In this document: positions 1-10,215 of the stretch, one piece after another
Numbering within the stretch: position 1 is the first letter of the stretch
Layout: the number at the start of each line of letters is the position of its first letter
Origin: Carnegiea gigantea
Lineage: Eukaryota > Streptophyta > Magnoliopsida > Caryophyllales > Cactaceae
Assembly: GCA_029747015.1 (NCBI GenBank)
Contig: JAKOGI010003057.1
Span: forward strand, 1-64,000
Direction of reading: 5' to 3'
Length of the DNA stretch: 64,000 nt
Position numbers and translations under genes: made by a program
Notes under the pieces: generated by a model
The model's input: the letters and a program-made list of their open reading frames with translations, nothing else
Databases searched by the model: none
Told to the model about the DNA's origin: nothing

Positions 1-33
<33 letters not shown>
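1..33. repeat. (AT)n microsatellite, left part
   Basis: Pure alternating AT from the window start to the first base of the copia LTR. It is the left half of a dinucleotide tract that the copia element at 34-2764 appears to have split; the right half continues from 2765. Confidence 0.9.
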
Positions 34-37
<4 letters not shown>

Positions 38-667
38 AGGATTAATACCAGAATAACAGTATAGCAGAAGCGATAGGATGCAATAGAAAATCAGAAATTC
101 AACCAATCACAAACAACAGAACAATAGGAAGAGAACAAGAACACAGGAATTTAACGTGGAAAACCCAATGTGGGAAAAACCACGAACGGCGACAGCACCA
201 GAACAATTCACTATGAGCAGGAAAGTACACCACGATCACAATCACCTCAGTGATTCGATCAAAGAGCAGAATTACAATCTCTCTATTGTAATCTCTCACA
301 AACGACTTTTACCTCTCAATGTGTTTATGAGTACTGAAGTGTTTTGAAACAAGGCCCTAGACCCCCTTTATATAGGGTCTGTGAGGTAGGGTTTCTCCCT
401 GAAAACCCTAGCTGCCAGGAGGAATCCTCCTCGAACACAGAAACCCTAGCCGCCATCCGAAAGAGGCGGCGAGAAGACACGTGGCACGACCGTGCCACGT
501 GGCACGGTCACCCAGTGCCACACGGCACGGCCGTGCCATATGGCACGGTGCCCCCGTGCCACTTTTCTGTCCCTCTCGTCTTCGGCTCTTCGTCTTGGGA
601 CGCCCGTGTCTGTGCAGCATGGTCACCCCGTGCCTAAACCCGAGATTTTGGGCCATAAAACCCAACA
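34..667 (-). repeat. 3' LTR of the copia derivative
   Basis: 634-bp LTR with TG..CA ends. It contains a minus-strand TATA-like sequence at 366-375, a hairpin at 155-184 (outer stem CGTGG/CCACG, inner stem CCCA/TGGG, A-tracts between) and a GC-rich block at 478-550. That block has CACGTG G-boxes at 478-483 and 496-501 and the palindrome GGCACGGCCGTGCC at 524-537. Short ORFs across this LTR are not genes. Confidence 0.92.
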
Positions 668-680
668 ATCTCCACCTTGG
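668..680 (-). other. Polypurine tract of the copia derivative
   Basis: On the minus strand the bases just inside the 3' LTR read CCAAGGTGGAGAT. This is the expected place and composition for the plus-strand primer, and it supports the minus orientation. Confidence 0.75.
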
Positions 681-766
681 ACCAAAATCTCCAGTCTTCA
701 ATTACTGTCGTCGTCGTCACACCCCAAGGGGTGATGCCCCCTATGGGGCTATGCCCCGCAGGGCCC

Positions 767-2107
767 TCAAATACTGCGAATACCAACTGAGTTCAAGCAA
801 TGCTTGAACTTAGCTCTAGGAGATGATTTATATGAACTTTCCTTCATATAACCTGTCACAGTAGATGCCTGCAAGACATAGAGGCCTCCTTGCCTCAGAC
901 CCTTCAGCAGAATCCTACTGCCCTTTGAGACCTTCAGAACTCCACCTTCAGCTGAATATTTGCACCCTTTGGATTCAAGGGTGCCCAACGAGATGAGGTT
1001 ACGCTTCAAGTCAGGAACATGACGAACATTCGATAAGGTCCTGACAGCGCCATCATGAGTCTTGATTTTAACAGTACCAATTCCAGTTACATTACACTGG
1101 GCATTATTGCCCATGTGAACTACAGTTGAATCAACTGGATTATATGTTGAAAACCAGTCCTTGTGAGGACACATATGATAGGTACACCTAGAATCAAGAA
1201 TCCAATCAGAATCGCTCCCCCCTTCAGTAGAGGTAGCAAACAGAACGTCCCCATCAGAATCAGATTCAGCAAATGAAGCTTCAGCAGGCTCCTCAGAATT
1301 ATCTTCCTCTTTCTCCTTCTTCTTTTGCAGTTTCCAGCAGTTAGCAATAATATGACCCAATTTACCACAGTAATTGCAGGTCTTACCAGCATGAGGATTT
1401 TTAGACTTAGAACGGTTCTTACTCCTATTACCGTTCCCCTTTTCAGGTGCTGTACCCCTTACTGCTAATCCTTCAGCAGAATCATGAATGTCAAGATCAA
1501 ACTTCTCTTTAGACAACAGGTTTGACTTAACATCTTCAAACGATATAGTATTAGAATTACTATATAGCATAATCTCCTTAAAGTGTTTATAAGAAGGGGG
1601 TAACGACACAACAAGCAAAATAGCCTTATCCTCATCCTCAACTTTCACATCTAGACTCTCCAAGTCAACAAGAATAGAGTTAAACTCATTCAAATGCTTT
1701 TGGACAGGGGTACCTTCAGCCATACGAAAGGTATACAACCTTTCCTTCAAACGGATCTTGTTGGCGAGACTCTTCGTCATGTAGAGTTCCTCCAGCCGAG
1801 CCCAAAGATCCACCGCAGTTGTCTTATCAAGCACCTCTCGCAAGACATGTGGTGCCAAGCACAACTGTATGGCTGAAACCGCTTTCAGCTCCAGTTCCTC
1901 CCATTCGTCCTCCGTCAACGACCCACGTCGCTTCTTCTGTTCTTCAGCCCATTGCTCATCTGTTGTCTTCTCGGGTTTGACATGAGGTCCCTTCAGAACC
2001 TTCCACAACCCGTGCTGAATGAGAACTGCTCTCATCTGCACCTTCCAGAGATTAAAACTAATCTCCCCATCGAATTTCTGAATATCTACCCTCATGATAG
2101 AAGACAT
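767..2107 (-). pseudogene. Copia gag-protease with residual Pol C-terminus
   Basis: Open reading frame of about 446 residues. The chosen start (MSSIMRVDIQKF) lies 13 bases inside the PBS; the frame is open further upstream, but only through PBS and LTR sequence. N-terminal two thirds: copia gag (UBN2-type, beginning KFDGEISFNLWK) followed by a basic stretch and a CCHC knuckle (CNYCGKLGHIIANC). Then comes a protease-like segment, WILDSRCTYHMCP, in which the catalytic DSG is DSR. After about 100 residues of protease and linker the protein ends KFKHCLNSVGIRS, resembling the extreme C-terminus of Tnt1-like Pol. This suggests a large in-frame internal deletion that removed integrase and RT and joined the two ends near 840-850. 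The frame is open, but the protease should be inactive. Confidence 0.88.
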
Positions 2108-2119
2108 CCTATAACCAGA

Positions 2120-2131
2120 GCTCTGATACCA
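2120..2131 (-). other. Primer-binding site, initiator-Met type
   Basis: The minus strand reads TGGTATCAGAGC, the standard plant copia PBS complementary to the 3' end of initiator tRNA-Met. It lies 2 bases inside the LTR that starts at 2134. Confidence 0.95.
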
Positions 2132-2133
2132 CT

Positions 2134-2764
2134 TGTTAGGAAATTCAGAATAACAGTATAGCGGAAGCGATAGGATGCAATAGAAAATCAGAAATTCAAC
2201 CAATCACAAACAACAGAACAATAGGAAGAGAACAAGAACACAGGAATTTAACGTGGAAAACCCAATGTGGGAAAAACCACGGACGGCGACAGCACCAGAA
2301 CAATTCACTATGAGCAGGAAAGTACACCACGATCACAATCACCTCAGTGATTCGATCAAAGAGCAGAATTACAATCTCTCTATTGTAATCTCTCACAAAC
2401 GACTTTTACCTCTCAATGTGTTTATGAGTACTGAAGTGTTTTGAAACAAGGCCCTAGACCCCCTTTATATAGGGTCTGTGAGGTAGGGTTTCTCCCTGAA
2501 AACCCTAGCTGCCAGGGGGAATCCTCCTCGAACACAGAAACCCTAGCCGCCATCCGAAAGAGGCGGCGAGAAGACACGTGGCACGACCGTGCCACGTGGC
2601 ACGGTCACCCAGTGCCACACGGCACGGCCGTGCCATATGGCACGGTGCCCCCGTGCCACTTTTCTGTCCCTCTCGTCTTCGGCTCTTCGTCTTGGCACAC
2701 CCGTGTCTGTGCAGCATGGTCACCCCGTGCCTAAACCCGAGATTTGGGGCCATAAAACCCAACA
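2134..2764 (-). repeat. 5' LTR of the copia derivative
   Basis: 631-bp LTR, nearly identical to 34-667 with TG..CA ends. Being upstream of gag on the minus strand, it would drive transcription. The same hairpin, G-box and GC-palindrome modules are present. Visible differences from the other LTR include an indel near its first 20 bases and single changes near 2278 and 2517 and at the GGGACG/GGCACA site near 2696. Confidence 0.92.
2463..2472 (-). promoter_or_regulatory. LTR TATA box
   Basis: The minus strand reads CTATATAAAG inside the 5' LTR, about 360 bases before the LTR ends at the PBS side. The copy in the 3' LTR is at 366-375. This is the likely core promoter of the element. Confidence 0.6.
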
Positions 2765-2972
<208 letters not shown>

Positions 2973-3087
2973 ATATCATTCTACTCACAATTCCATAAAG
3001 TGAAAGTCAAATCCCAAAAATATGTCAGATAAAACCGAATGCTAAGGGATTAAGGGCATACAACTTGGCATTTTTTACAAGCAAACA
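2973..3087 (-). repeat. Truncated 3' LTR of family A copy 1
   Basis: On the minus strand TGTTTGCTTG at 3087 corresponds to the LTR start TGTTTGGGCACC at 49138, and a purine-rich GAGGGAATT just upstream corresponds to the PPT. The shared phrase TTGTATGCCCTTAA also occurs in the 5' LTR near 6660-6680. The rest of the LTR is lost at the AT tract. Confidence 0.6.
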
Positions 3088-4164
3088 AATTCCCTCACAC
3101 CCAGTTGCTGCCACTCCACTTGTAAAGGGGGGAAAAAAAACTTTATCCTATACACCTGCATTTAACAAGCGCAACAAGCTCTATAAACCTCTTGGTTCTG
3201 CCTAATAGACACGTGTGATCTCATAAGGATTGACATAATATGTACTCATGAAATCTTGAAAAATAGAAAGCAACTGTAAAAGAGAAAGAGAAATCAAAAA
3301 TCTTTTGATCTTACCAAATATACATCCTATACACAGTTCAACCAACCATGTCACCGCTATAACGGACGTATTAGAATATATAAAAGCACACTGTACACTT
3401 CAAGACTCTTGGTCTCTACTGATGATACACAAACACCAACATCTTTATCCTACAATCGATCAACACAGCAAGTGCATCCTACTGCCCAGTATGTAAGTCT
3501 ACCCCGACTCTAGGAGTTAGGCTAATCAATGATTGATTCAATCCCACTTAACGGGATACAACAATAACATTGACCCGTTTATTTCGAAAGCAAGCTTTCC
3601 AAGTAGCAGTATCGCCTTAAATAATAGCACCTAGTAGTGGATGTCTTAAAGTTAAAGGGATATTTGTCATTCTTGACTGGAATAACTGTTTTTGACTCAT
3701 TTTGGTCTTTTTTTTCTTATCTTTCACTTTTTTTGTTAATTTTTCCCCTTTTTTTCACTTTATTTTGAACGTAAAGCAAATGCAGAAAAAAAAAAAAAAA
3801 AACTATACAAGGAGACAAGTAGGAAAATCAGCCATGAAGGCTCAAAATGGACTGAATGGGCTAGAATTGAGGTATTGAATGACAAACATTAGTGTAATAT
3901 TAATGATGTGCTCCCTACTTATCTACAACCTAATAAGTAAGTTAGAATGGCTTAAAGTCCATCCAAGATAGTGCAACTCTGTCATGCAAAACAATTTTTT
4001 TTTTTTTTTTTGGTTGATTGCTTCTTTTTTCTTAAAATTTTTTCTCTTTGTTCTCTCTTTTAAAAAGATTTATATTGCATAGCTCCACCGCAAACAAAAT
4101 CACATAATGTCCACATTGTGGGAAATGAGGCTTTAATAACTAAAACAAAACAAAATACGAAAAA

Positions 4165-4380
4165 GAAAAAACAGTAGACGCAACTACACGAGGGTAATAC
4201 CCGGTTGGATGCTAAATGTGCCGTTACTATGCCTTTCTTAATGAATGCCAAGTGAGTCTTGACTCTTGATGCTAAGAAAAAATAGTAGACGCAACTACAC
4301 GAGGGTAATTCCCGGTTGGATGCTAAATGTGCCGTTACTATGCCTTTCTTAATGAATGCCAAGTGAGTCTTGACTCTTGA
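4165..4380. repeat. 111-bp tandem duplication
   Basis: Two near-identical units at 4165-4275 and 4276-4380. The shared core at 4173-4269 and 4284-4380 differs by about one base in 97. It lies inside family A copy 1 and is not seen in the other copies, so it is a local, recent duplication. An open frame across it on the minus strand merely repeats the unit. Confidence 0.95.
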
Positions 4381-5745
4381 GGAGCATCAATCACTCCACT
4401 TCGATGACTCCAGTCTCCAATATAGATGCAGTCAGACTTCTTAGCGGCTTATCATATTATCGCACAAATATTTTAGAGAATTGCATATAAGAAAACAGAA
4501 ATATGAATACAGTGACATTACGAAAGTGCCTTCTTTAGTTCATCAAACACCCTAGTGTAATCAGCAAAATCATGAGGCAAGGTTCGAATGGCAATACTCC
4601 ATATGCATATCTGTAATATTGCCAATAATGGTCAATGTAGGGTTATGCCATCTGAGGTAACCTAAGAACCTAATTATTTGACCCACAATGCCCTTAAACT
4701 TTTGCATCAAAAAATATGTAGGACCCCACTCGAGTTAAGGATAAGGCATCGCGCAATAGTAAATGGGCCTAAGAAGCGAATACTTACGGGATAGGGAAGG
4801 TGGTGAACAATTATATGAGATAGGTAGTAAGTCAAGCAAGGTTCGTACATGTGCTCTACAAGCTCACAACTACGAGGTGTTCAATATAAGCCCCTCCTCA
4901 TTAAAATAGTGCTGATCTCATTCATCAAATCAATGAGCATAAACATTTGACTCATACTCAAGATTAGCATCACTATGCTAATCATAGTGCCATCCAGTTT
5001 TCCTAAAGGATCTTGACAAAAAGGACCAGGGATATAAGAAGGCATCAATGGGAGAGTCTACAAGTAAGCTAGACAAAACAGGTACAGTATGCACAAAAGC
5101 AGGTGAAGAAAAATCACTCGGTCACTCAAACTCAAACTTGAAGCTTTTAGCCTGAGGATAAAGACTTTAAGGAAAAACAGAGCCCAAGATCACCCATAGG
5201 ATAAGCCTTGGGTGTGGTAAAACCTACGCGTCAGTGTCACTCTTGTTTCTGAACCAATTCTGACCGCTGGTTGAACATTGTGCCCATCATATTCTCCATC
5301 AAATTAAATGTGATTTGTATGCTTTATTATTGCCCCTGCTTCAATTAGAAATATTGGAGGCATAAACCAGAGTTATGATCAAAAGCATGGGACATAGAAG
5401 AAACGTGTTACAAATAAGGGGCCATTCACCCCTCCGTCTATCACATGAAAAAAATTCCCACTTTCCAACACTATGACCACTTTCAACAACACAAATGTTA
5501 AGGTGGACAAAATATTTCCAACACAATTCATGCTCAAATTGGAGAGATGAAAAGAGGCCATTTTTTTTGGTCGAAGTTTCTGAATTTTTATGGGTTTAAA
5601 AAATTCTTCCGGTATGAACAGAAGAAAGGGAATTATAAGAGTGCAACTAGAGAAAGCATACAGCTAATTAATCTTCCAGAAGCATTATGAAACTAAATAC
5701 ATTAATCAAATAAAAAATCAAAAGGGTGTCCTAAATTCAAATTGT

Positions 5746-5765
5746 CATCCCCGCAATGGCGGGCT
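5746..5765 (-). other. Degraded Asp-type PBS of family A copy 1
   Basis: The minus strand reads AGCCCGCCATTGCGGGGATG, close to the TGGCGCCGTTGCCGGGGA PBS used by Athila/Tat gypsy elements. It lies just inside the LTR end near 5773. The corresponding sites are 19291-19315 and 46420-46440. Confidence 0.6.
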
Positions 5766-5772
5766 AAAAATT

Positions 5773-6700
5773 TATACTTCCTAAAAGGAGGCGAGTCCTA
5801 ACATTAGTGTACAATTATTAGCTATAACACTTAAGGGTTGATTCCACAGGGACAAGGTGTAATTATAAAAACAAAAAGAAGTAATTGTAAAAACAAAAAT
5901 CATTAAACCTGTATAGATTAAATCTAATCTAAACATGACCAAATTGGAGAACTAGTAATGGGGAAGTCATGAAAGCAAATTAAAAAGCACTTAACTTTAA
6001 TCAAGAAAAGCTGGGGGGAGGGGGAGAGAGAGATGCAAACGATTGATGAACGAACAGAAAGTAGAAATTGAAAGCCCAAACGACATTTTTAATAAAAACT
6101 TCAACATGTATTAAATATAAGAACTTGGATTAAAGGTTTTGAGAGAGAATTAAACTAAACCAATGTATTCCTAAAATCTAAACTAAAACTAGACTAAAAT
6201 GGTGAACTACAGTGCCTAAAGCATCCTATTTTAATGGTGCTATCCACTCTTCCACTTCAAAATTTCGAGGAGTTTTTTTTTTTAGGGGGGGTTCTCCAAG
6301 CTCGATCAATATTGGGAACTTCAATATAATAAGGAAATTGCTTGCAGCCTACTTAAATTCCAATATCTCAGTCTCCTTTGTCTTGATTGCTTCTTATTTG
6401 AATTAGAATTCAAAGGCATCAATATGACAACTTTCCAACTTTAGAGCACACACTGACAACAATCAGATAATGAGTTGAGGATGATGGCACTAGGTAGTTA
6501 TTGAAGCTGAATTCTGCATTTAAATTGTATCTTCTTGTTCACTCTCTGTCCCTTGTTCTCTATTGACACTTACTTTATCATATGATTTTTCCTTGCACAA
6601 GTATACAAAAGCTAAGTAAAATCCTCAAAATATCTTGAATACGATCAAAATTGAAGAGGTTAAGGGCATACAATTTGGCACATTTGGTGACCAAAAAGCA
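5773..6700 (-). repeat. 5' LTR of family A copy 1
   Basis: About 930 bp. On the minus strand it shares with the plus-strand LTRs the phrases CTAGTTCTCCAATTTGGTCATG, AATTCTCTCTC and the C/T-rich block beside CTTGATTAAAGTT. The start near 6700 (TGCTTTTTGGTCACC) matches the TG..GGCACC start at 49138. The inner boundary is uncertain by a few bases because the terminal CA is lost. Confidence 0.65.
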
Positions 6701-6987
6701 CTCAAGGAGTTGGGAAATCATGCTGACGTCCCCTTTTATATTTATATGTTTTGCATGATCGTAATTTTATTTAATAATAATTTCATTGTAAATGTATGAG
6801 ATCAAGAGCATGAATGCATGATGTGAGTGTCAGGTGCTCACGCCACCTAGGAACTATGTCGATCATGTAACCTTTACGAGAACACCTTTACACTTAAAAA
6901 TTCAATTTAATGTAACTAATTAATGTATAACGAAGACAAGTAGAAAGTTGGGCGAATTATTCTTGCCATTCTGGATGGACGCAACTT

Positions 6988-7067
6988 AATATATATATAT
7001 ATATATGATATATATATATATATATAGATATATATTTATATATATATATAATATATATATATATATA
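6988..7067. repeat. Imperfect (AT)n microsatellite
   Basis: About 80 bp of alternating AT broken by GATA and TTTATA interruptions. No coding signal. Confidence 0.9.
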
Positions 7068-7140
7068 CACTAAAAGTCTATGATCAAATCAACACTTCGC
7101 CTTCCTAAATAAGCATCTAACAACATCGATTCAAAATTTT

Positions 7141-7151
7141 ATATTATATAT

Positions 7152-7216
<65 letters not shown>

Positions 7217-7232
7217 TATATATATATATATA
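7141..7232. repeat. (AT)n microsatellite
   Basis: About 90 bp of AT dinucleotides with ATTATA breaks at both ends. No coding signal. Confidence 0.9.
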
Positions 7233-10208
7233 GGAGATACTATTTGTCAAAATTGGACTCAAAACAACCCTCTACTCGGTGCATGATCATTTCAAATACT
7301 AAATATGTGAAGAAATGACCAAAATGTGATGCTTCTAACACTATTGTGAAGAGATTAGCAAGTTATTCATGAGAGGGAATGAAAATAGGACTAGTAGAAC
7401 CGTCAGCTATCTCATCACGGCCAAAATGACCATTTATTTCGATGTGCTTGGTTTGCTTCTTAAAAAACCAGATTCCTAGCTATATACAACATTGCCTGCC
7501 TATGGCAATATAATCACATAAGCTGACTGTAACACACCTAAAATTTGTAATGACCTAATACCTCTGAAATTTTTGCAAAATAAAAAATAGAAAATTTATT
7601 GAATTAATTACTCATTTCCCAAATTAATCATGAGAAAGAAATTTCCGTACTTTAAACTAAATGTGAGGATGAAATTCTTGATTTTTGAAGTTGAGAACTA
7701 ATTTGTTACGCATGTAACACTTGAGCTCAAAAGGTTAAACTTTATATTGTGGGCTGTGGATAAGAAGATATGGATTAGTTGGGCTAGCCTAGAATTAGCA
7801 AATAGATGAAGTTGTTCGGGAACAAGTAGGCTCTTCGAAACCAAAAAATTAATATGTATGGACCAACGCAAATTCCAGCATGCTCTAGAGGGGAGAGGGG
7901 GAAGTTCTTCTATTTTCTCACCTGTGTTCGTCGATTAAAAACCCTTGATGCTCTGTTCTATTGAAAGAAAAACACTAGGAGGATAGAGGATCACCTTCTT
8001 TTCTTCTAAAAACACGGCTCCCTTCCCCGTCTCCTTAGACAAAATGTCTCCCCTTTCATATCTTGAACGATCAATAATTTTTCCTTCAAATTTGTCAACT
8101 GTAAATCGCTTGAGAACATGATTTCTCTTTTGCAATAAGATGGATCTTATTCATGCGATTCCCCAAAAAATGTTCAGCCTTCTCATTAGGATTCAAACAT
8201 CTTAAATTTCCATTAAAATACATAAGAGGATTGATAGACTGGGAGCTTTCTTAGTTAGGTCAAAGAACCAGTGTTTGCACTAGAAGGTAATCAACTTCTA
8301 GTAAATTTCAAGTTCCGAATCATGTGAAATTTTGTAAATTTCAACCCGTAAAATATTCTTCTATACCATTCATACATAAATATTTCATATCAATTAACCC
8401 CATTTGACCCCACTAATTAACCCAAATCTAAAACAACTAATTGTTAGAATTCAACGAGAAACTAGTGCTAAGTTTTCAAAATTATTGCGAATAATTGGGA
8501 AGGAATTTGGACGTGAATTTTTCATATGTTATACAAACAAGTCTTTCCCAACATTTTTAATTGCTTAATTTCGGGTGTGGTGGAACAAGTTATGATTGAG
8601 TTACTTAAAACTTTGCAAATTTCACATGAACTTAACACCCTATATGTTTTAAGACATTTTACCCTACTTTGTGGTCAAATAAACCCTACATGTTCAATAG
8701 ATTTTTTAGACCATATGTGAAAAATCCATGTTGTGGTCTCTTGCTCCAATCAAAATTGTGCATGATTTATTAGAGAAGTTTGAATTCAGACTTAGAATTT
8801 GGCCCTTAAAGTGCTATGACTTGGAGATGAGCATTAAAAGACGGAAATTAAATTTGTATATGTCCGTGCATGAGAGAGTTTGGGAAGTGCAAAGGAACCC
8901 TAAGGTACCTTATGGGGGTGTAACTAATTACTTACTCACTCACTAGGTGTCATTTTCTAATTGTAGTCTACCCCCTTAGGTTCAGCTCCAACCAGCTACA
9001 ATCATACAAAATAGGTAATGTATGTGCTTGGACTTTTAACGCATATGCAAGTAGCGATTCAGTTTATTAAAGTATTATTCTGGTCTCAATACTTTTTTAT
9101 GCTTTCAATTATAATGTGTCTTATCGGACCTAGATTTTAGCAGACCAATCAACTAAATCCTTAGTGAAAGTACATATCTACCTGTTTCTAAAATCAATTA
9201 AAACTCTTTTAAATAGGTACTCGAAGAATGTTTCTAAAAGTATAAGTATTTTCCATCCTTGATTGCTGCAATTCGATTCTATTGGTTGAACTCCTCACTA
9301 TCCAAGTCTAGAAAGGGTGAAGTTTTAATTTAATGTGTTCCTAAAACCACTATTTACTCCTACCTGCTTTCCTGGATCATAAAGCTAAAGAATTGATGCT
9401 ATTTATGCTGAAATGAATTACTGCTAATTTGGGCCTTGATGCTGAAGAACTTTGGTACTGTTCTTATTCGGTTTACCCCCTGATTCCTAGTTTTAGGCTA
9501 TCCTATATCCCTATTCAAGTCACCATGGGCAACATTAACTATTTTCTATTGAACAATCACCTCAATGTGATGAGAATATGAATATAATATGAGTTTTGAT
9601 CTCAAGGCACATTTGCTATAATCTAAAAGCGTCATAGGATGTTGTTTACATGACTACCTAAACATTATCTATGTGCTTGAATATTTGTCATGGAGAAGTT
9701 GTTCCATAAGATCAGTGGGTAACTAACAAGCTAAAGCTTCAAAGTTAAAGTTCAACTACCTTGAACTCTCATTATCAGGGACCTTGATAGGCTTGTCCGA
9801 TTTGGTCCTAGTCAAAGACATAAATCTTTTGCAACTAGAATCAGCCTTAAAGTGAACTTTATGCTATCCTGACTATTTCAAGACTTTGAATATGTGTATA
9901 TGTCAATTAAATGAGAATTATTCTTGTTTCTACGCCCATAATAAGGAACATAGTGCAAATTATGGTATCAAAGAACATTTATTTCTTACACAAAATTTAT
10001 CTATGTATCCTACTCTTCACAAATTCCGTGAACTACCACAATAAGGAAAACTAAGTTAATCAAATTGATTACAATTTAATTTATCAGTAATCTTGCCGTC
10101 TAATTACTCAATGACCTTCAAAAAGCAAGATTAACCTAGTGTTTTTTTGTTAAAACCGTTGGCTACATTTAGCAAAGGTAAGGAAGCAAATTGAAAATTA
10201 TATCAAAT
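7233..10208. other. AT-rich intergenic sequence, no gene recognised
   Basis: No ORF here resembles a known family; the longest are under 75 codons. A phrase near 7529 (TGTAACACACCTAAAATTTG) resembles the 5' end of many gypsy LTRs and could mark an old LTR, but no matching 3' end or second copy is visible. TGGTATCAAAGA near 9963 resembles a PBS but has no LTR context. Confidence 0.5.
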
Positions 10209-10215
10209 TAAGGTA

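Larger units (their letters stand above)
34..2764 (-). mobile_element. Ty1/copia deletion derivative (gag plus protease only)
   Basis: Two direct repeats of 634 and 631 bp start with TGTTAGG and end with CCCAACA. They flank a 1.47-kb interior with a canonical initiator-Met PBS beside the right LTR and a purine-rich tract beside the left LTR, so the element reads on the minus strand. Only gag and a protease-like region remain; integrase and reverse transcriptase are absent. The LTRs differ at about ten positions, so insertion looks recent. ATATA lies on both sides (29-33 and 2765-2769), as expected for a 5-bp duplication, but the surrounding AT tract makes this weak evidence. Movement would need Pol supplied in trans. 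Confidence 0.93.
2973..6700 (-). mobile_element. Gypsy-like non-autonomous element, family A copy 1
   Basis: Recognised by comparison with the plus-strand copy at 45780-49833. Reading the minus strand from 6700 downward there is an LTR (6700-5773), a degraded Asp-type PBS (5765-5746), a 2.7-kb interior and the start of the 3' LTR (TGTTTGCTTG, ending at 3087). The 3' LTR is cut by the AT tract. The reverse complement of 3430-3670 matches 48540-48870, and the LTR matches 45880-46416. No RT, integrase or protease motif is visible in the interior, as in the other copies, so the family looks like a LARD-type passenger of Tat/Athila-like gypsy elements. No ORF longer than about 100 codons survives. 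Confidence 0.72.

Noticed and set aside
344..807. Arg/Pro-rich ORFs of 80-108 codons on both strands
   Set aside because: They arise from the GC-rich palindromic block of the copia LTR and recur in the other LTR; no protein family is recognisable.
4060..4362. 100-codon minus-strand ORF with an internal repeat
   Set aside because: The repeat is the 111-bp DNA duplication, and the peptide has no family resemblance.
9963..9974. TGGTATCAAAGA, similar to the tRNA-Met PBS
   Set aside because: No LTR end, gag or PPT nearby; two mismatches make chance likely in 64 kb.
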